Shown in pieces: positions 1 through 14,100 of a stretch of 33,379 nt of DNA. The stretch's first letter is position 1, and each line of letters opens with the position of its first letter. Origin of the DNA: an uncultured Pseudomonadota bacterium. GTDB taxonomy: Bacteria; Pseudomonadota; Gammaproteobacteria; Ga0077536. The stretch covers positions 1 through 33,379 of the forward strand of contig CAIKBL010000050.1 of assembly GCA_903825645.1 (NCBI GenBank). The letters run 5' to 3'. The position numbers were made by a program, and so were the translations under genes. Below the pieces are notes generated by a model. It was not told the origin of the DNA, searched no databases, and saw only the letters and a list, made by a program, of their open reading frames with translations.

Positions 1-4782
<4,782 letters not shown>

Positions 4783-4820
4783 GCACGTACGATACACCCA
4801 AGACGCGCACAAATAACTGT

Positions 4821-4849
4821 AATATAAGTGTTTTCACGTATATTTTAAA
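4821..4849 (-). promoter_or_regulatory. Candidate sigma-70 promoter for the GAF kinase gene
   Basis: On the minus strand TTTAAA (4849-4844) and TATATT (4826-4821) are separated by 17 bases, in the only strongly AT-rich stretch near the kinase start. The predicted transcript would begin near 4814 and give a leader of about 30 bases before ATG 4782. The -10 matches consensus at five of six positions and the -35 at four. Prediction only. Confidence 0.35.
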
Positions 4850-5233
4850 TTCCGTGGTGGGGTTTTTTTGCAGGATTTTCGTCTACGTTGTACGGGAACT
4901 TCGAGATTGAGGGAGCCCTGACGGATCGCGCAAATAAAAACCAAACGTGCCATGTGCGGCCCCTCACTTTTATTGAAGTTTTAAGGAGCGGCCAGGAACA
5001 TCCTCACCGAACTCCTCCCGCCCATCGCGAGAGGGGCCTGCACGTCGTAACCCCACGTTTCGGCAGTGCAGTCAGGGCCACCCGGCAACAGCGCGGGAGT
5101 TGGGCGTGGTCTAGCAGAGCATCTAATTTCATATCTTGGAAGTAAAGCCCGGCAGATACGTACGTGAGCGGCTTGGAAATACGCGCCATAACCGCGCTGC
5201 GCGCTGTCCAAGTGCTGACACTGATTCTAAAGC
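4850..5233. other. Gene-poor intergenic stretch, no recognised feature
   Basis: The short open frames on both strands here (for example 4981-5211 minus and 4888-5145 plus) show no recognisable domain, no good ribosome binding site, and cysteine- and arginine-rich composition typical of out-of-frame GC-rich DNA. With the adjoining kinase relic it looks like eroded sequence. Nothing else is seen. Confidence 0.5.
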
Positions 5234-5338
5234 GCGATAGTCTTTTCCGAAAGATATGTCTCAGATTTAAGCTGAGTGACCCGGACTTCTAGTGTCTTAA
5301 TTTCATGCTGCTGCGCGGCCAACTCTTTTCCCTGCGGC
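5234..5338 (-). pseudogene. Possible relic of a coiled-coil-encoding 3' end
   Basis: On the minus strand a frame ending in TAG near 5234 reads as a heptad-like, charged helix (key stretch KELAAQQHEIKTLEVRVTQL, then KSETYLSEKTIAL). This composition differs from the arginine/cysteine-rich shadow frames around it and resembles a coiled coil as found in IS66-type transposase N-termini, phage fibre tails or similar. No start codon or full domain can be assigned, and upstream the frame enters the antisense of the kinase relic. Identity not established; it may be chance. Confidence 0.22.
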
Positions 5339-5339
5339 G

Positions 5340-5753
5340 AGGTGTCATCTCGCTCCGCGCTGAGTTGCTCAACCCAGTTCGGACCAGTTTGCACTACGGT
5401 TCACGCTGTATCGCGCCTTCACTGCGCATTACCCTTAGGGGGAAATCGAACCCTTTACACGACCCCGCTTTGGACAGGGTACGCCGCTGTCTCGCTACCG
5501 GCCCGATCTGCCCGCGTGGATTGAACACTTGCTGGCTCGCGCAACTGATGCCAACCCCCTTGCGCGTTACAGTGATCTGCTGGAGCTCGCACTGGAACTG
5601 GAAAGCAGCATGGTGCGCGGCGAGCCGTTGATCTTACGCCGTGTCTCTCTGTACGAGCGCAACCCGCTTCGTTTCTGGCAATGGACAGCCGCGCTGCTGG
5701 CAATAGATCTCGCGGTGAGTCTCGCGCAGCACGGGCTAGGGCCTTTAAAGTAA
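5340..5753 (+). pseudogene. Decayed 3' end of a PP2C/serine-threonine kinase-type gene
   Basis: The last part reads cleanly: key stretches GEIEPFTRPRFG, LSRYRPDLPAWIEHLLARAT and ERNPLRFWQWTAALLAIDL, ending in a hydrophobic segment and TAA 5751-5753. This resembles the C-lobe end, linker and terminal membrane helix of bifunctional PP2C-phosphatase/protein-kinase proteins often found beside nitrate-assimilation genes. Upstream the DNA still resembles codons for a kinase helix-F region (like QSDLFALGVTLYRALTGHYPYGE), but the expected Tyr codon is TAG at 5436-5438 and an extra base near 5379-5382 shifts the frame. Only about 130 codons of a gene normally well over 500 codons remain; the kinase core and phosphatase domain are gone. 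I infer a dead remnant. The family call rests on remembered motif similarity and was not searched. Confidence 0.72.
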
Positions 5754-5774
5754 GGCGTGCTCGTCTATAACGCC

Positions 5775-5799
5775 GTCCGGTGCGCATGCCCGCACGGAC
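5775..5799. terminator. Hairpin after the kinase relic
   Basis: GTCCG-g-TGCG (5775-5784) pairs with CGCA-CGGAC (5791-5799) around the loop CATGCC. It lies just downstream of the relic's stop and may be its former terminator. There is no T-run after it, so termination strength is doubtful. Confidence 0.3.
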
Positions 5800-6215
5800 A
5801 CCGCCCCGCTAGATGGGCGCGCTAAAACAGTCTTCGCCCCTGCCGGTGACCGAGCCGTTGACGGCTACAAGCCTGCGCGACGCGTCAAGATCGACGGCAT
5901 GCATCGAGAACCTCGCTTTATTTGCGTCAATCCCGTCGAGCGTTGGCTGATCGGTCCCTTTCGTCCCTTTGAGGCGCCTATCGTCGGGGTCAGACATACC
6001 TGGCCTCCGGCGCGTGCCATTCCGGATGGGGATCGCGCAACCTGACAAAATAGCTCAGATCACGCAGACTTAGGCAGCGACGTGCTCCGGATAGCGAAAA
6101 TCGCTCGACGATCCGTCTACTCACCGTGGTGCGCAGGGAACTAGGCCTGATATGTCAATGCCAACGCCCTTGCGGCGCCTCTCGACGATCCCAACCATGC
6201 TGTGGATGTAGCCGC
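5800..6215. other. Gene-poor stretch upstream of the ABC-like gene
   Basis: A 79-codon minus frame (5809-6048) and its plus-strand counterpart show no domain I recognise and no convincing start. Whatever promoter drives the 6216-15401 block must lie here, but no clear -35/-10 pair or operator could be picked out. Nothing else is seen. Confidence 0.45.
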
Positions 6216-8006
6216 GTGAACGCTTCAACCGAATCGTTTGGTCGCAAAACCTGGGCCCGATGTACGACCCACATCAAGGTTTTCCTCACCTCGCCTGATG
6301 CCGGTCCCCAAGCGAAATGGATGTCCGGGCTGCTCGTCGTTTTTCTGTTAGGCATCAACGCGCTGAGTGTCCTGAATAGTTATGTCGGTCGTGATGTCAT
6401 CACGACCCTCGCGAATCGTGACCTGCCCGGATTTTCGCGACAAGCGCTGTTGTGGTTACTGGTGTTCGCGGGCGCGACGCTCGTCTCCGTGGTTTCGCGC
6501 TATATCGAAGAGCGACTGGGACTGCTGTGGCGTAATTGGACGACCCGGCGAGTCCTGAGCCGTTACATGAGTCATCGCGCGTACTATCGGATTTCCGTGT
6601 CGGGCGAAATCGAACATCCGGATCAGCGCATTACAGAGGACATCCGCACCTTCACGGTCACCACCTTGTCCTATGTTCTCATGCTACTGAATGGTTCCAT
6701 CACGGCCATCGCCTTTGCCTATGTGCTGTGGTCAATCAGTCCGCTCCTGTTGTTCGTAGCCATTGCCTATGCGGCATTCGGATCGCTGCTGACGCTCAAG
6801 CTGGGCCGTCGACTCATGCGGCTCGACTTCTGGCAACTCGATAAGGAGGCCAAATTTCGCGCTGCACTTGTCCACCTCAAGGTCAATGCGCGTCTCGTCG
6901 CGGTTGCTCAACGCGAGGGCTATCTTAGCGAACGCCTCATGTCACTGCTCACCGAACTCACGAGCAATGCCGAGCGCATCATCCGGGTGAATCGCAACGT
7001 CGGTTTTTTTACCACCGGTTATAACTGGCTGATTCAACTCATCTCTCTCGTGCTGGTCGCCCCGCTCTATGCGCATGGAGAAGTCCAGTTCGGTGTCGTG
7101 ACCCAAGCCGCTGCGGCATTCGCCCAGCTCGTTGGCGCCTTCTCGCTGATTGTGACCCAATTCCAGTCGCTGTCTTCCTTCGCTGCGGTCGTGACCCGCG
7201 TGGATAGTCTTTTCACGGCCGTCAGACCAAGCCCAGAAGCCAGTGTTGAGCCGTTCATCAACGTGCTCGACCAGGGTGATCACGTGCGCTTCGAGGAGGT
7301 CTGCATCCCACGCGCGAACAGTGGCGGCGCCCTGATTAACAAGCTCACCCTCGCCATCAAGGCGGGGCAACGCGTGCTCATAATCGGCCAAGAGGAAGCC
7401 GCGCTTTCAGCCTTGTTCCGGGCCACCGCCGGCTTGTCGACACCCGGCACCGGAGCGATTTTCCGACCGCCTTGCGGACAGATCATGTATCTCTCCGAGC
7501 GTCCCTATCTTCCTTTGACTATCCAGGACTTTCTCCTGCAACCCGGACCCATCGATTGTGATCCGGCTACGGTTTTTTTCACCGATCCCGGGGAGACGGT
7601 GGCGTCCGCGTGTCCCCTGCCCTGGTTCCCCGCCGGCAACACCCACCAGGTATTAGCTGAATTGGATCTGACTGCGCTCTATGAGCGCCTAAGCTTGCTG
7701 CAGGACGAGCACGACTGGGATAGCCGCCTGACGCTAGGTGAGCAGCAACTGCTCGCCTGCGCGCATCTTCTACTCATGTCGCCTCTTTTCGCAGTGCTCG
7801 ACAGGCCGAACACGACCCTTGAGAACGTCACGTTGAAGAAGGTTTACGGTGCGCTCCAGGCGCGCGGCATTGGGTATATCGCTTTTGGTGGCGAGGCGAC
7901 CCATCCTGAGCACTACGACACGATCGTGGAGCTGTTGCCGGATGGCCGTTGGCGTAGCCGTGCCAGTCAACCGCCACCCGATGAAAGCTCTGGTCGACAC
8001 GCGTGA
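6216..8006 (+). CDS. ABC transporter-like protein (YddA/ABCD type) with degenerate ATPase domain
   Basis: Inner-membrane protein of 596 residues from GTG 6216; the open frame extends upstream to 6126 but that part is Cys/Arg-rich and unlike the family. Residues ~30-330 form a transmembrane domain of the SbmA/YddA/peroxisomal ABCD type (ABC_membrane_2-like) with about six hydrophobic helices and the cytoplasmic loop segment RITEDIRTFT typical of that family. The C-terminal half aligns with an ABC ATPase, but key motifs are lost. Walker A is GQEEAALS from Gly391, lacking the invariant Lys. Walker B ends LDRPN, with Arg where the catalytic Glu should be. The H-loop His is replaced in AFGGEATH. 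A signature remnant, LTLGEQQ, remains. The frame is intact, so this is not simple decay. The stop overlaps the next gene's GTG by 4 nt, implying coupled expression with the glycan enzymes. I infer an ATPase-dead transporter or scaffold; an ion-coupled mode like SbmA is possible. Confidence 0.85.
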   Translation: MNASTESFGRKTWARCTTHIKVFLTSPDAGPQAKWMSGLLVVFLLGINALSVLNSYVGRDVITTLANRDLPGFSRQALLWLLVFAGATLVSVVSRYIEERLGLLWRNWTTRRVLSRYMSHRAYYRISVSGEIEHPDQRITEDIRTFTVTTLSYVLMLLNGSITAIAFAYVLWSISPLLLFVAIAYAAFGSLLTLKLGRRLMRLDFWQLDKEAKFRAALVHLKVNARLVAVAQREGYLSERLMSLLTELTSNAERIIRVNRNVGFFTTGYNWLIQLISLVLVAPLYAHGEVQFGVVTQAAAAFAQLVGAFSLIVTQFQSLSSFAAVVTRVDSLFTAVRPSPEASVEPFINVLDQGDHVRFEEVCIPRANSGGALINKLTLAIKAGQRVLIIGQEEAALSALFRATAGLSTPGTGAIFRPPCGQIMYLSERPYLPLTIQDFLLQPGPIDCDPATVFFTDPGETVASACPLPWFPAGNTHQVLAELDLTALYERLSLLQDEHDWDSRLTLGEQQLLACAHLLLMSPLFAVLDRPNTTLENVTLKKVYGALQARGIGYIAFGGEATHPEHYDTIVELLPDGRWRSRASQPPPDESSGRHA

Positions 8007-11000
8007 GCGTCACCGCGATGAGTGACGCCGCCCACCGTGCGCCAGAAGATCTGACCGTTCCCACCGCCTGGACACCGTATGCGCCCGGACAAACCGAACT
8101 CCAGATCACGCCCGTCGTCAGCGCGTGGGGTCCGACGCTTCGACTCGAATTCGATTTTCATGACGGCGGCGGCTTTGTCATCGCACGCCGCGCATGCCCA
8201 CTCGTGTTGCCTGAAAATTTCTCTTTCACCTTCGCGCTCCGAGGCGATGCACCCCGCAATCATTTCGAGTTCAAGCTGGTGGATGCCAGCGGCCATAATG
8301 TTTGGCGCTTCCGTGAAGCAGACTTTGCCGTGCCGGCCACCTGGCAGCACATGACCCTCACCGACGAGGATATCCCCTTTGGCTGGGGCCCCTTGGGTGG
8401 CGGTCCCCCGCGCGACGTCGCCTCGATCGAATTCGCCATCGCCGCCGGCCCCGGTGGCCGGGGTACCCTCGAACTGGCGGCGCTCACGCTGCAAGATGAC
8501 ACCTATCGGCTGACGCCCCAGATCTCGGCCTCCAGCACACGCGCCGGTTATCTCCCCGGCAACGTTCTCGCGGACACGGCCACCACCGGTTGGCACAGCG
8601 CTGAGTTGGCCGGGCAATGGCTGGCGATTGATTTTGGGATGGTCCGCGGCATGGGAGCACTCGCCATCGACTGGGCTGACACGTCGCATGGCGACGAGGC
8701 GTGGATCCAAACTTCGCCGGATGGGGCGGTGTGGGTCACGGTTGGCACCCTGAAAACGGGTCACGGCGCTCGCCGCCATGTCCTGTTGAATACCCGCACG
8801 CGGCACCTGCGCGTGGTTTGCCCGGCAGCGACCGCCACAGGTTTCGGGATCCGGCACGTCGAGATCAAACCGAACCGCTGGGGCAAATCGCTTAACGATT
8901 TTTTTGCCGCCCTGGGTGCGGAGGCACCCCGCGGGCACTATCCACGTTACCTGCAGGGCGAGCAGAGTTACTGGACCGTGATCGGCACCCCGACAGGCGG
9001 TGCTCACGCCCTGTTCAACGAAGAAGGGATGGTGGAGATCAGCCGGGGTGGCCCCACGTTGGAGGCTTTCGTGCACTGTGCCGATCACCTGCACACCTGG
9101 GCTGACGCCACGATTGGCCAAGCGCTGGTCGACAGCTGGATCCCCCTGCCGAGCAGTACATGGGCCTGCCCCGACTTTAGCCTTACGATCCGCGCCAGCG
9201 CGTTAGCGGAAACACCCGCGGGTTTGCAGATTCATTACCGCCTCGAAAATACGACGTCCACGGCCCGAACGATGATCCTGTTTGTTGCCATTCGACCGTT
9301 TCAGGTGACGCCGCACTGGCAGGCCTGGAAAAATTTCGGCGGCGTGGCCAACCTCCACACGCTGGAAGCCCGCGAGGACGGGGTCTGGATTGACGGGCAC
9401 ATCTGCCTATCCTCGCCGCGCAAGCCGTTTCGATTCGGGGCGTTGACCTTTGCGGACGGTCCGGTGACAGCGGCGCTCAGCGCCGGGCAGCTACCGAGCG
9501 CACAGCGCGTAGACGATCCCTTCGGCGCCGCCACGGGCGTGCTCGCCTTTACCGTATCGCTCGCGCCGGCTGCGCATCAGGACATCGTGCTCTCCGTCAC
9601 GCCCGGCGCCCCTCCGGACCGCGCGGACCCAACTGTCCCAGTCCTTCAATCGTTCGTGAAGGCCGCCGAGCAGTGGCAAACCCAGCTAACGGGATGGGAC
9701 ATCCAACTGCCCGAGGGGGCGCAAGATCTGGTGCACGACATCAAGACTGCCGCCGCCCATATTTTAATCAATCGTGACGGCCCCGCCCTGCAACCGGGTC
9801 CACGCCGCTATACTCGGGCCTGGATCCGGGACGGCGTCATCATGGGTTGCGCCCTGCTGCGTCTTGGCTTGAAGACCCCTCTGCGCGACTTTGTACGCTG
9901 GTATGCGCTGGCGCAGCGGGACGACGGCATGCTTCCAGATTGCCGCGATAGCGAAGGGGCCGAGTGGCTACCCGAGTTCGATGCCTTCGGCGAGCTCGTC
10001 TATGCCATCGCAGAATATTTCAGGTTCAGCGCAGATAAGGCTTTTGTCCGGGAGCTCTGGCCTGCAGTCACCGCCGCGTTGAACTGCATGGCGCAATTAC
10101 GGGCCACGCGCTTGACGCCCGAATACGAAACGCCGGCGCGTCGACGCTATTACGGTCTACTGCCCGAATCCATGAGCCACGAAGGGTACATGGGTCATCC
10201 AGCGCACGCGTATTGGGATGACTTCTGGGGTCTGCGGGGATTGAAAGACGGCATCGCGCTCGCCGCGACACTCGACGACGTACCCGCCTACGCCCAGTAC
10301 ACCCAACTTCTCGCGGATTTCAGGCGGGATGTTTATGCGTCAATTGCGCGCTGCGCGCGGGAGTTAACCCTCGATTTCATCCCCGGCTCCGCGGATCAGG
10401 CCGATCTGGATCCCACCGCCACGGCCATCGCCCTCGCGCCCGTCGATGAATTGGCGCATTTGCCCCGTAATCTGCTTGAACATACCTTTGACCTTTATCT
10501 GACGACGCTGCGGCGGCGGCATGCAGATCAGCACTGGCATAATTACACGGCCTATGAGATCCGGATCGCCGGGGCTCTGTTGCGCCTAGGACGCCGCAGT
10601 GATGCGCTTGAGGTACTCGCCTCCATGCAGGCCGACCAACGACCACGCGCCTGGCACCAATGGCCAGAAATTTCCTGGCGGGATCCCTTAAGCCCGAGCT
10701 TTCTGGGGGATTTGCCCCATACCTGGATCGCCGCTGAATACATTTTGGTCGTCACCGCACTGTTTGCTTTCGAAAGGGAGGCAGACGAGGCCTTGGTGAT
10801 TGGGGCCGGCATCGCGGCTGCCTGGTTACGTGACTGCTTTGTGGTGGAGGTAAAAGCGTTGCCGACCCACTATGGTCCGCTGAGCTATACCCTGCGCCAG
10901 GTACATGCGGGCGCTTTACGCCTGCAGATCCCGGCCGGCATTACCATGCCGCGCGGCGGGATCATCATTCAACCGCCCCTCGATAGGCCTTTACGTCAGG

Positions 11001-11089
11001 TCACGGTCAATGAGGTACCGATCGAATCCTTTGGCCCCGACAGCGTGACTTGTCTGCACTGTCCCGCAGACATCGTGATGACATACTGA
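8003..11089 (+). CDS. Discoidin-domain protein with (alpha/alpha)6 glycoside hydrolase-like domain
   Basis: Large protein of 1028 residues, probably cytoplasmic since no signal peptide is seen. Residues ~20-160 resemble a jelly-roll carbohydrate-binding module (GTLELAALTLQDD edge). Residues ~165-290 look like an F5/8-type C (discoidin) domain, with QWLAIDFGMVRGMGALAIDW and WIQTSPDGAVWVTVG. A beta-sandwich region follows to ~540. The last third, ~565-960, looks like a glucoamylase/GH15- or GH94-type helical toroid: RAWIRDGVIMGCALL, DDGMLPDCRD, PEFDAFGELVYAIAEYF and AYWDDFWGLRGLKDG hold acidic residues that could be catalytic. The GTG start overlaps the ABC-like gene's stop by 4 nt; ATG 8018 is an alternative. 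A phosphorylase-like gene follows after 64 bp. I infer an oligosaccharide-processing role with the next enzyme; substrate and bond specificity are unknown. Confidence 0.8.
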   Translation: MSVTAMSDAAHRAPEDLTVPTAWTPYAPGQTELQITPVVSAWGPTLRLEFDFHDGGGFVIARRACPLVLPENFSFTFALRGDAPRNHFEFKLVDASGHNVWRFREADFAVPATWQHMTLTDEDIPFGWGPLGGGPPRDVASIEFAIAAGPGGRGTLELAALTLQDDTYRLTPQISASSTRAGYLPGNVLADTATTGWHSAELAGQWLAIDFGMVRGMGALAIDWADTSHGDEAWIQTSPDGAVWVTVGTLKTGHGARRHVLLNTRTRHLRVVCPAATATGFGIRHVEIKPNRWGKSLNDFFAALGAEAPRGHYPRYLQGEQSYWTVIGTPTGGAHALFNEEGMVEISRGGPTLEAFVHCADHLHTWADATIGQALVDSWIPLPSSTWACPDFSLTIRASALAETPAGLQIHYRLENTTSTARTMILFVAIRPFQVTPHWQAWKNFGGVANLHTLEAREDGVWIDGHICLSSPRKPFRFGALTFADGPVTAALSAGQLPSAQRVDDPFGAATGVLAFTVSLAPAAHQDIVLSVTPGAPPDRADPTVPVLQSFVKAAEQWQTQLTGWDIQLPEGAQDLVHDIKTAAAHILINRDGPALQPGPRRYTRAWIRDGVIMGCALLRLGLKTPLRDFVRWYALAQRDDGMLPDCRDSEGAEWLPEFDAFGELVYAIAEYFRFSADKAFVRELWPAVTAALNCMAQLRATRLTPEYETPARRRYYGLLPESMSHEGYMGHPAHAYWDDFWGLRGLKDGIALAATLDDVPAYAQYTQLLADFRRDVYASIARCARELTLDFIPGSADQADLDPTATAIALAPVDELAHLPRNLLEHTFDLYLTTLRRRHADQHWHNYTAYEIRIAGALLRLGRRSDALEVLASMQADQRPRAWHQWPEISWRDPLSPSFLGDLPHTWIAAEYILVVTALFAFEREADEALVIGAGIAAAWLRDCFVVEVKALPTHYGPLSYTLRQVHAGALRLQIPAGITMPRGGIIIQPPLDRPLRQVTVNEVPIESFGPDSVTCLHCPADIVMTY

Positions 11090-11153
11090 TGTGCCGCTTA
11101 TCAACTGATCTGCCGACTACCGCACTCCGTTTAAACCGCACGGATCACCCGCC

Positions 11154-14100
11154 ATGACAACGTCCGCACCTGCGTCGCCCTATCCCAGACGACTCGGCCA
11201 ATCTGACCGGCTGCTGATGACGTTAAACGCCAACGGCGCTGTCAATCGTTTCTCGTGTGGCGACATCTCGTTGAACCTGTTTCCCGGCAGTGAAATGGAG
11301 GGCGGTCCAACGAATGTGTACCTGCGCCGGCTTGCGCCCGACGGGTTCTCTAGCGCGACGCCGTTACTGGGCCCGAAAAGTCCCGCAAAATATTCAATCA
11401 CCGAAGCGGGCTTCAACGCCGATGGCGCATGGGAAGGTATTGGCTTTTCGCTCCAGCTCGTCTTGTCACCCACCAGCCTTGCCTGGTTCTGGCAGGTAAG
11501 TCTGCAGAATCTGACCAGCGCAACGAGCGTGGTCGACTTGATCTATACCCAAGATCTTGCCCTGGCGGACTACGGTTTTCTGCGCACCAACGAGTACTAC
11601 ACCAGTCACTACTTGGACCACACCCCGCTCCTGCATCCTCAAGTCGGCACTGTGCTTGCGACCCGCCAGAATCTTGAGATGCGGGGTAGACACCCCTGGG
11701 TCGTCATCGGCTCGCTCCGTCGCGGCGTCGCCTTCTGTAGCGATGCACGCCAGTTCTACGGCTTAGGCCTGCGCCACCATACGGGGCCGGCGGCACTTCG
11801 CGGCGCGCTACCGGGTCGAGATCAGCACGAACATGCCCTGGCAGCCATCCAGGACAATGCGCTGACGCTCCCCATCGGTGAAACCGTCACCTGCGGTTTC
11901 TTTGGCCTATTCGAGCGTGACCATCCGGCGGCGAGTGACGGCTCTGATCTCGCGCGTGTGACGCACACCTTGACGCTTCCTGAAGCCCGCCCGCCGACGC
12001 CAGCGGCGGCGGCGCAAAGCGCACCGGCGCCGACCCTGTTCAGCGTGGCGTCTATTTTTATCGCGGCAGATTTGTCCGCCGCTGAGCTTGTCGCCTTTAG
12101 CGGTGCGACGTTGCGGCTTACGGAGCAGGACGCGACCGGTACACTCTCCGGTTTCACGCCGGACCATCGCCATATCGTGTCGAAGCGCAAGGAGCTACAG
12201 GTGTTACGGCCGCATGGCCAGATTTTGCGCACCGGCAGTCATGATTACCCTGAGGAGGCGTCGCTCACCACCACGGTTTGGATGGCGGGGGTTTTTAGTT
12301 CGATGCTGACACAGGGACATGTGGCCATCAATCGATGCCTGTCAGCGACCCATAGCTACTTGAGTCTATTCCGGGCGCAGGGGCAACGCGTCTTCGTCGA
12401 GATGGAAAACGACTGGCAGCTGCTTGATGTGCCCTCCGCCTGTGAATTCTCGCTGGATGGCTGCCGTTGGCGCTACCAGCAAGCCGACACCCATCTCGAA
12501 GTTTCCACGCAGATGCGGCGGGACACGCATGACATTATCTTCACCGTATCCGTGCTTGCCGGACCGGCCCGACGCTTCCTGATTTCGCACCACATCGCGT
12601 TCACTGGCGATAATGGCGCCAACGCCGGTGCGATAGCCTACCGTGTCTCAGACACAGAAGTCGTGCTCGAGCCCGCCGGAGGGACCGAGATCGGCACCCG
12701 TTTCCCGGGCGGTGGTTTCCGCATACGGCCAGAACCCGGCACCGTCGTCGAGCGGTTAGGCGGTGACGAATTATTGTTCTGTGATGGCCGCACGAGAGCA
12801 CAACCGTTCTTTTGCATCATCACCGCGCCAAGCCGGCAAATCGGCCTGAATCTGCGCGTTGATTTGATCGCGCAGGAAACACGCGCGGCAACCGCCGATC
12901 CGCCCTCAACGTACTGGCGGAGGCTCTCGCGCGGACTCACGCTGCGCCTCCCGCACGACGCGTCCGCCGCGCGGGAGATCGAGGCCATCGACACTATCCT
13001 GCCGTGGTTCGCCAGCAATGCGATGGTGCATTATCTCGCACCGCGCGGGCTCGAGCAGTTTACCGGCGGCGGCTGGGGCACCCGGGATGTTTGCCAAGGT
13101 CCGCTTGAGTTATTGCTGTCGCTTGGTCATTTCGCCGAGGCCCGACATCTGCTCACCCAGGTATTCGCGGCGCAGAATGCGGATGGCGATTGGCCGCAAT
13201 GGTTCTGCTTTTTTCCCCGCGACCGACATCTCCGTGCGACCGACGCGCATGGCGATATTATTTTCTGGCCGCTCCTCGCGCTCGCGACCTATCTAGAAGT
13301 CACGACCGACGGCGCCCTGCTCGATGAACGATTGCCTTATTACACCCCGACAGACAGCCCGCGCGTAGAAATGGATACCCTTCTCGGCCATGTGAAACGG
13401 GCCCTCGGGTGCATTGAGTCGCGCTTGATTCCGGGCACCGCCCTCATCGCCTACGGTCATGGGGACTGGAATGACGCCATGCAGCCCTTCGATCCGGCGA
13501 TGCGTGAGCGCTTGTGCAGTAGCTGGACGGTCACGTTGCATTACCAGACCTTGCGCGCGCTCGCCCGCGCCACCACGCTGATCAGCCGCGCGCAGGAAAG
13601 TGCCGCACTCATAGATGCTGCCGTAGTCGTCCGCGCCGCATTCCAGCAGATCCTTGTCGTCGATGAAGTGATCGCGGGGTTCGCCTACTTCCACCCCGAT
13701 GGCCGCATCGACTATCTGGTGCATCCGCGAGATCAGGTGACCGGTCTGACTTACAGCGCGCTGCCAATGATCCACGCCCTCGCCCAGGACATGCTCACGC
13801 CGGCGCAGGCGGCGTCACATCTTAAGATCATCGCCGCGCACCTTCGAGGCGTGGATGGCGTCCGTCTATTCGATCGCCCACTGCGCTACCATGGGGGGAT
13901 ATGCACCTGGTTTCAACGCGCGGAAAGTGCCGCGTTTTTCGGACGCGAAATCGGACTTATGTATACCCACGCCCATCTGCGTTACTGCGAGGTCTTGGCT
14001 CGACACGGATCAGCGGAAGCCTTCTTTTTTGCGCTCTGCCAGGTCAACCCCATCGATGTCTGTGCCCGGATCCCGGGCGCGAAGCCGCGCCAGGCCAACT

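Noticed and set aside
4981-5211. Small minus-strand ORF in the intergenic scar
   Set aside because: No similarity recognised, no ribosome binding site, and the alternative frames are equally open.
5809-6048. 79-codon minus-strand ORF
   Set aside because: No domain recognised; composition fits random GC-rich sequence and there is no supporting context.
6126-6215. Upstream extension of the ABC-like protein
   Set aside because: The extra 30 residues are Cys/Arg-rich and unlike the family N-terminus; GTG 6216 is the more plausible start, although an in-frame start elsewhere cannot be excluded.
7967-9121. 384-codon minus-strand frame
   Set aside because: Antisense shadow of the discoidin gene in GC-rich DNA; Arg/Gly/Ala-rich with no recognisable domain.
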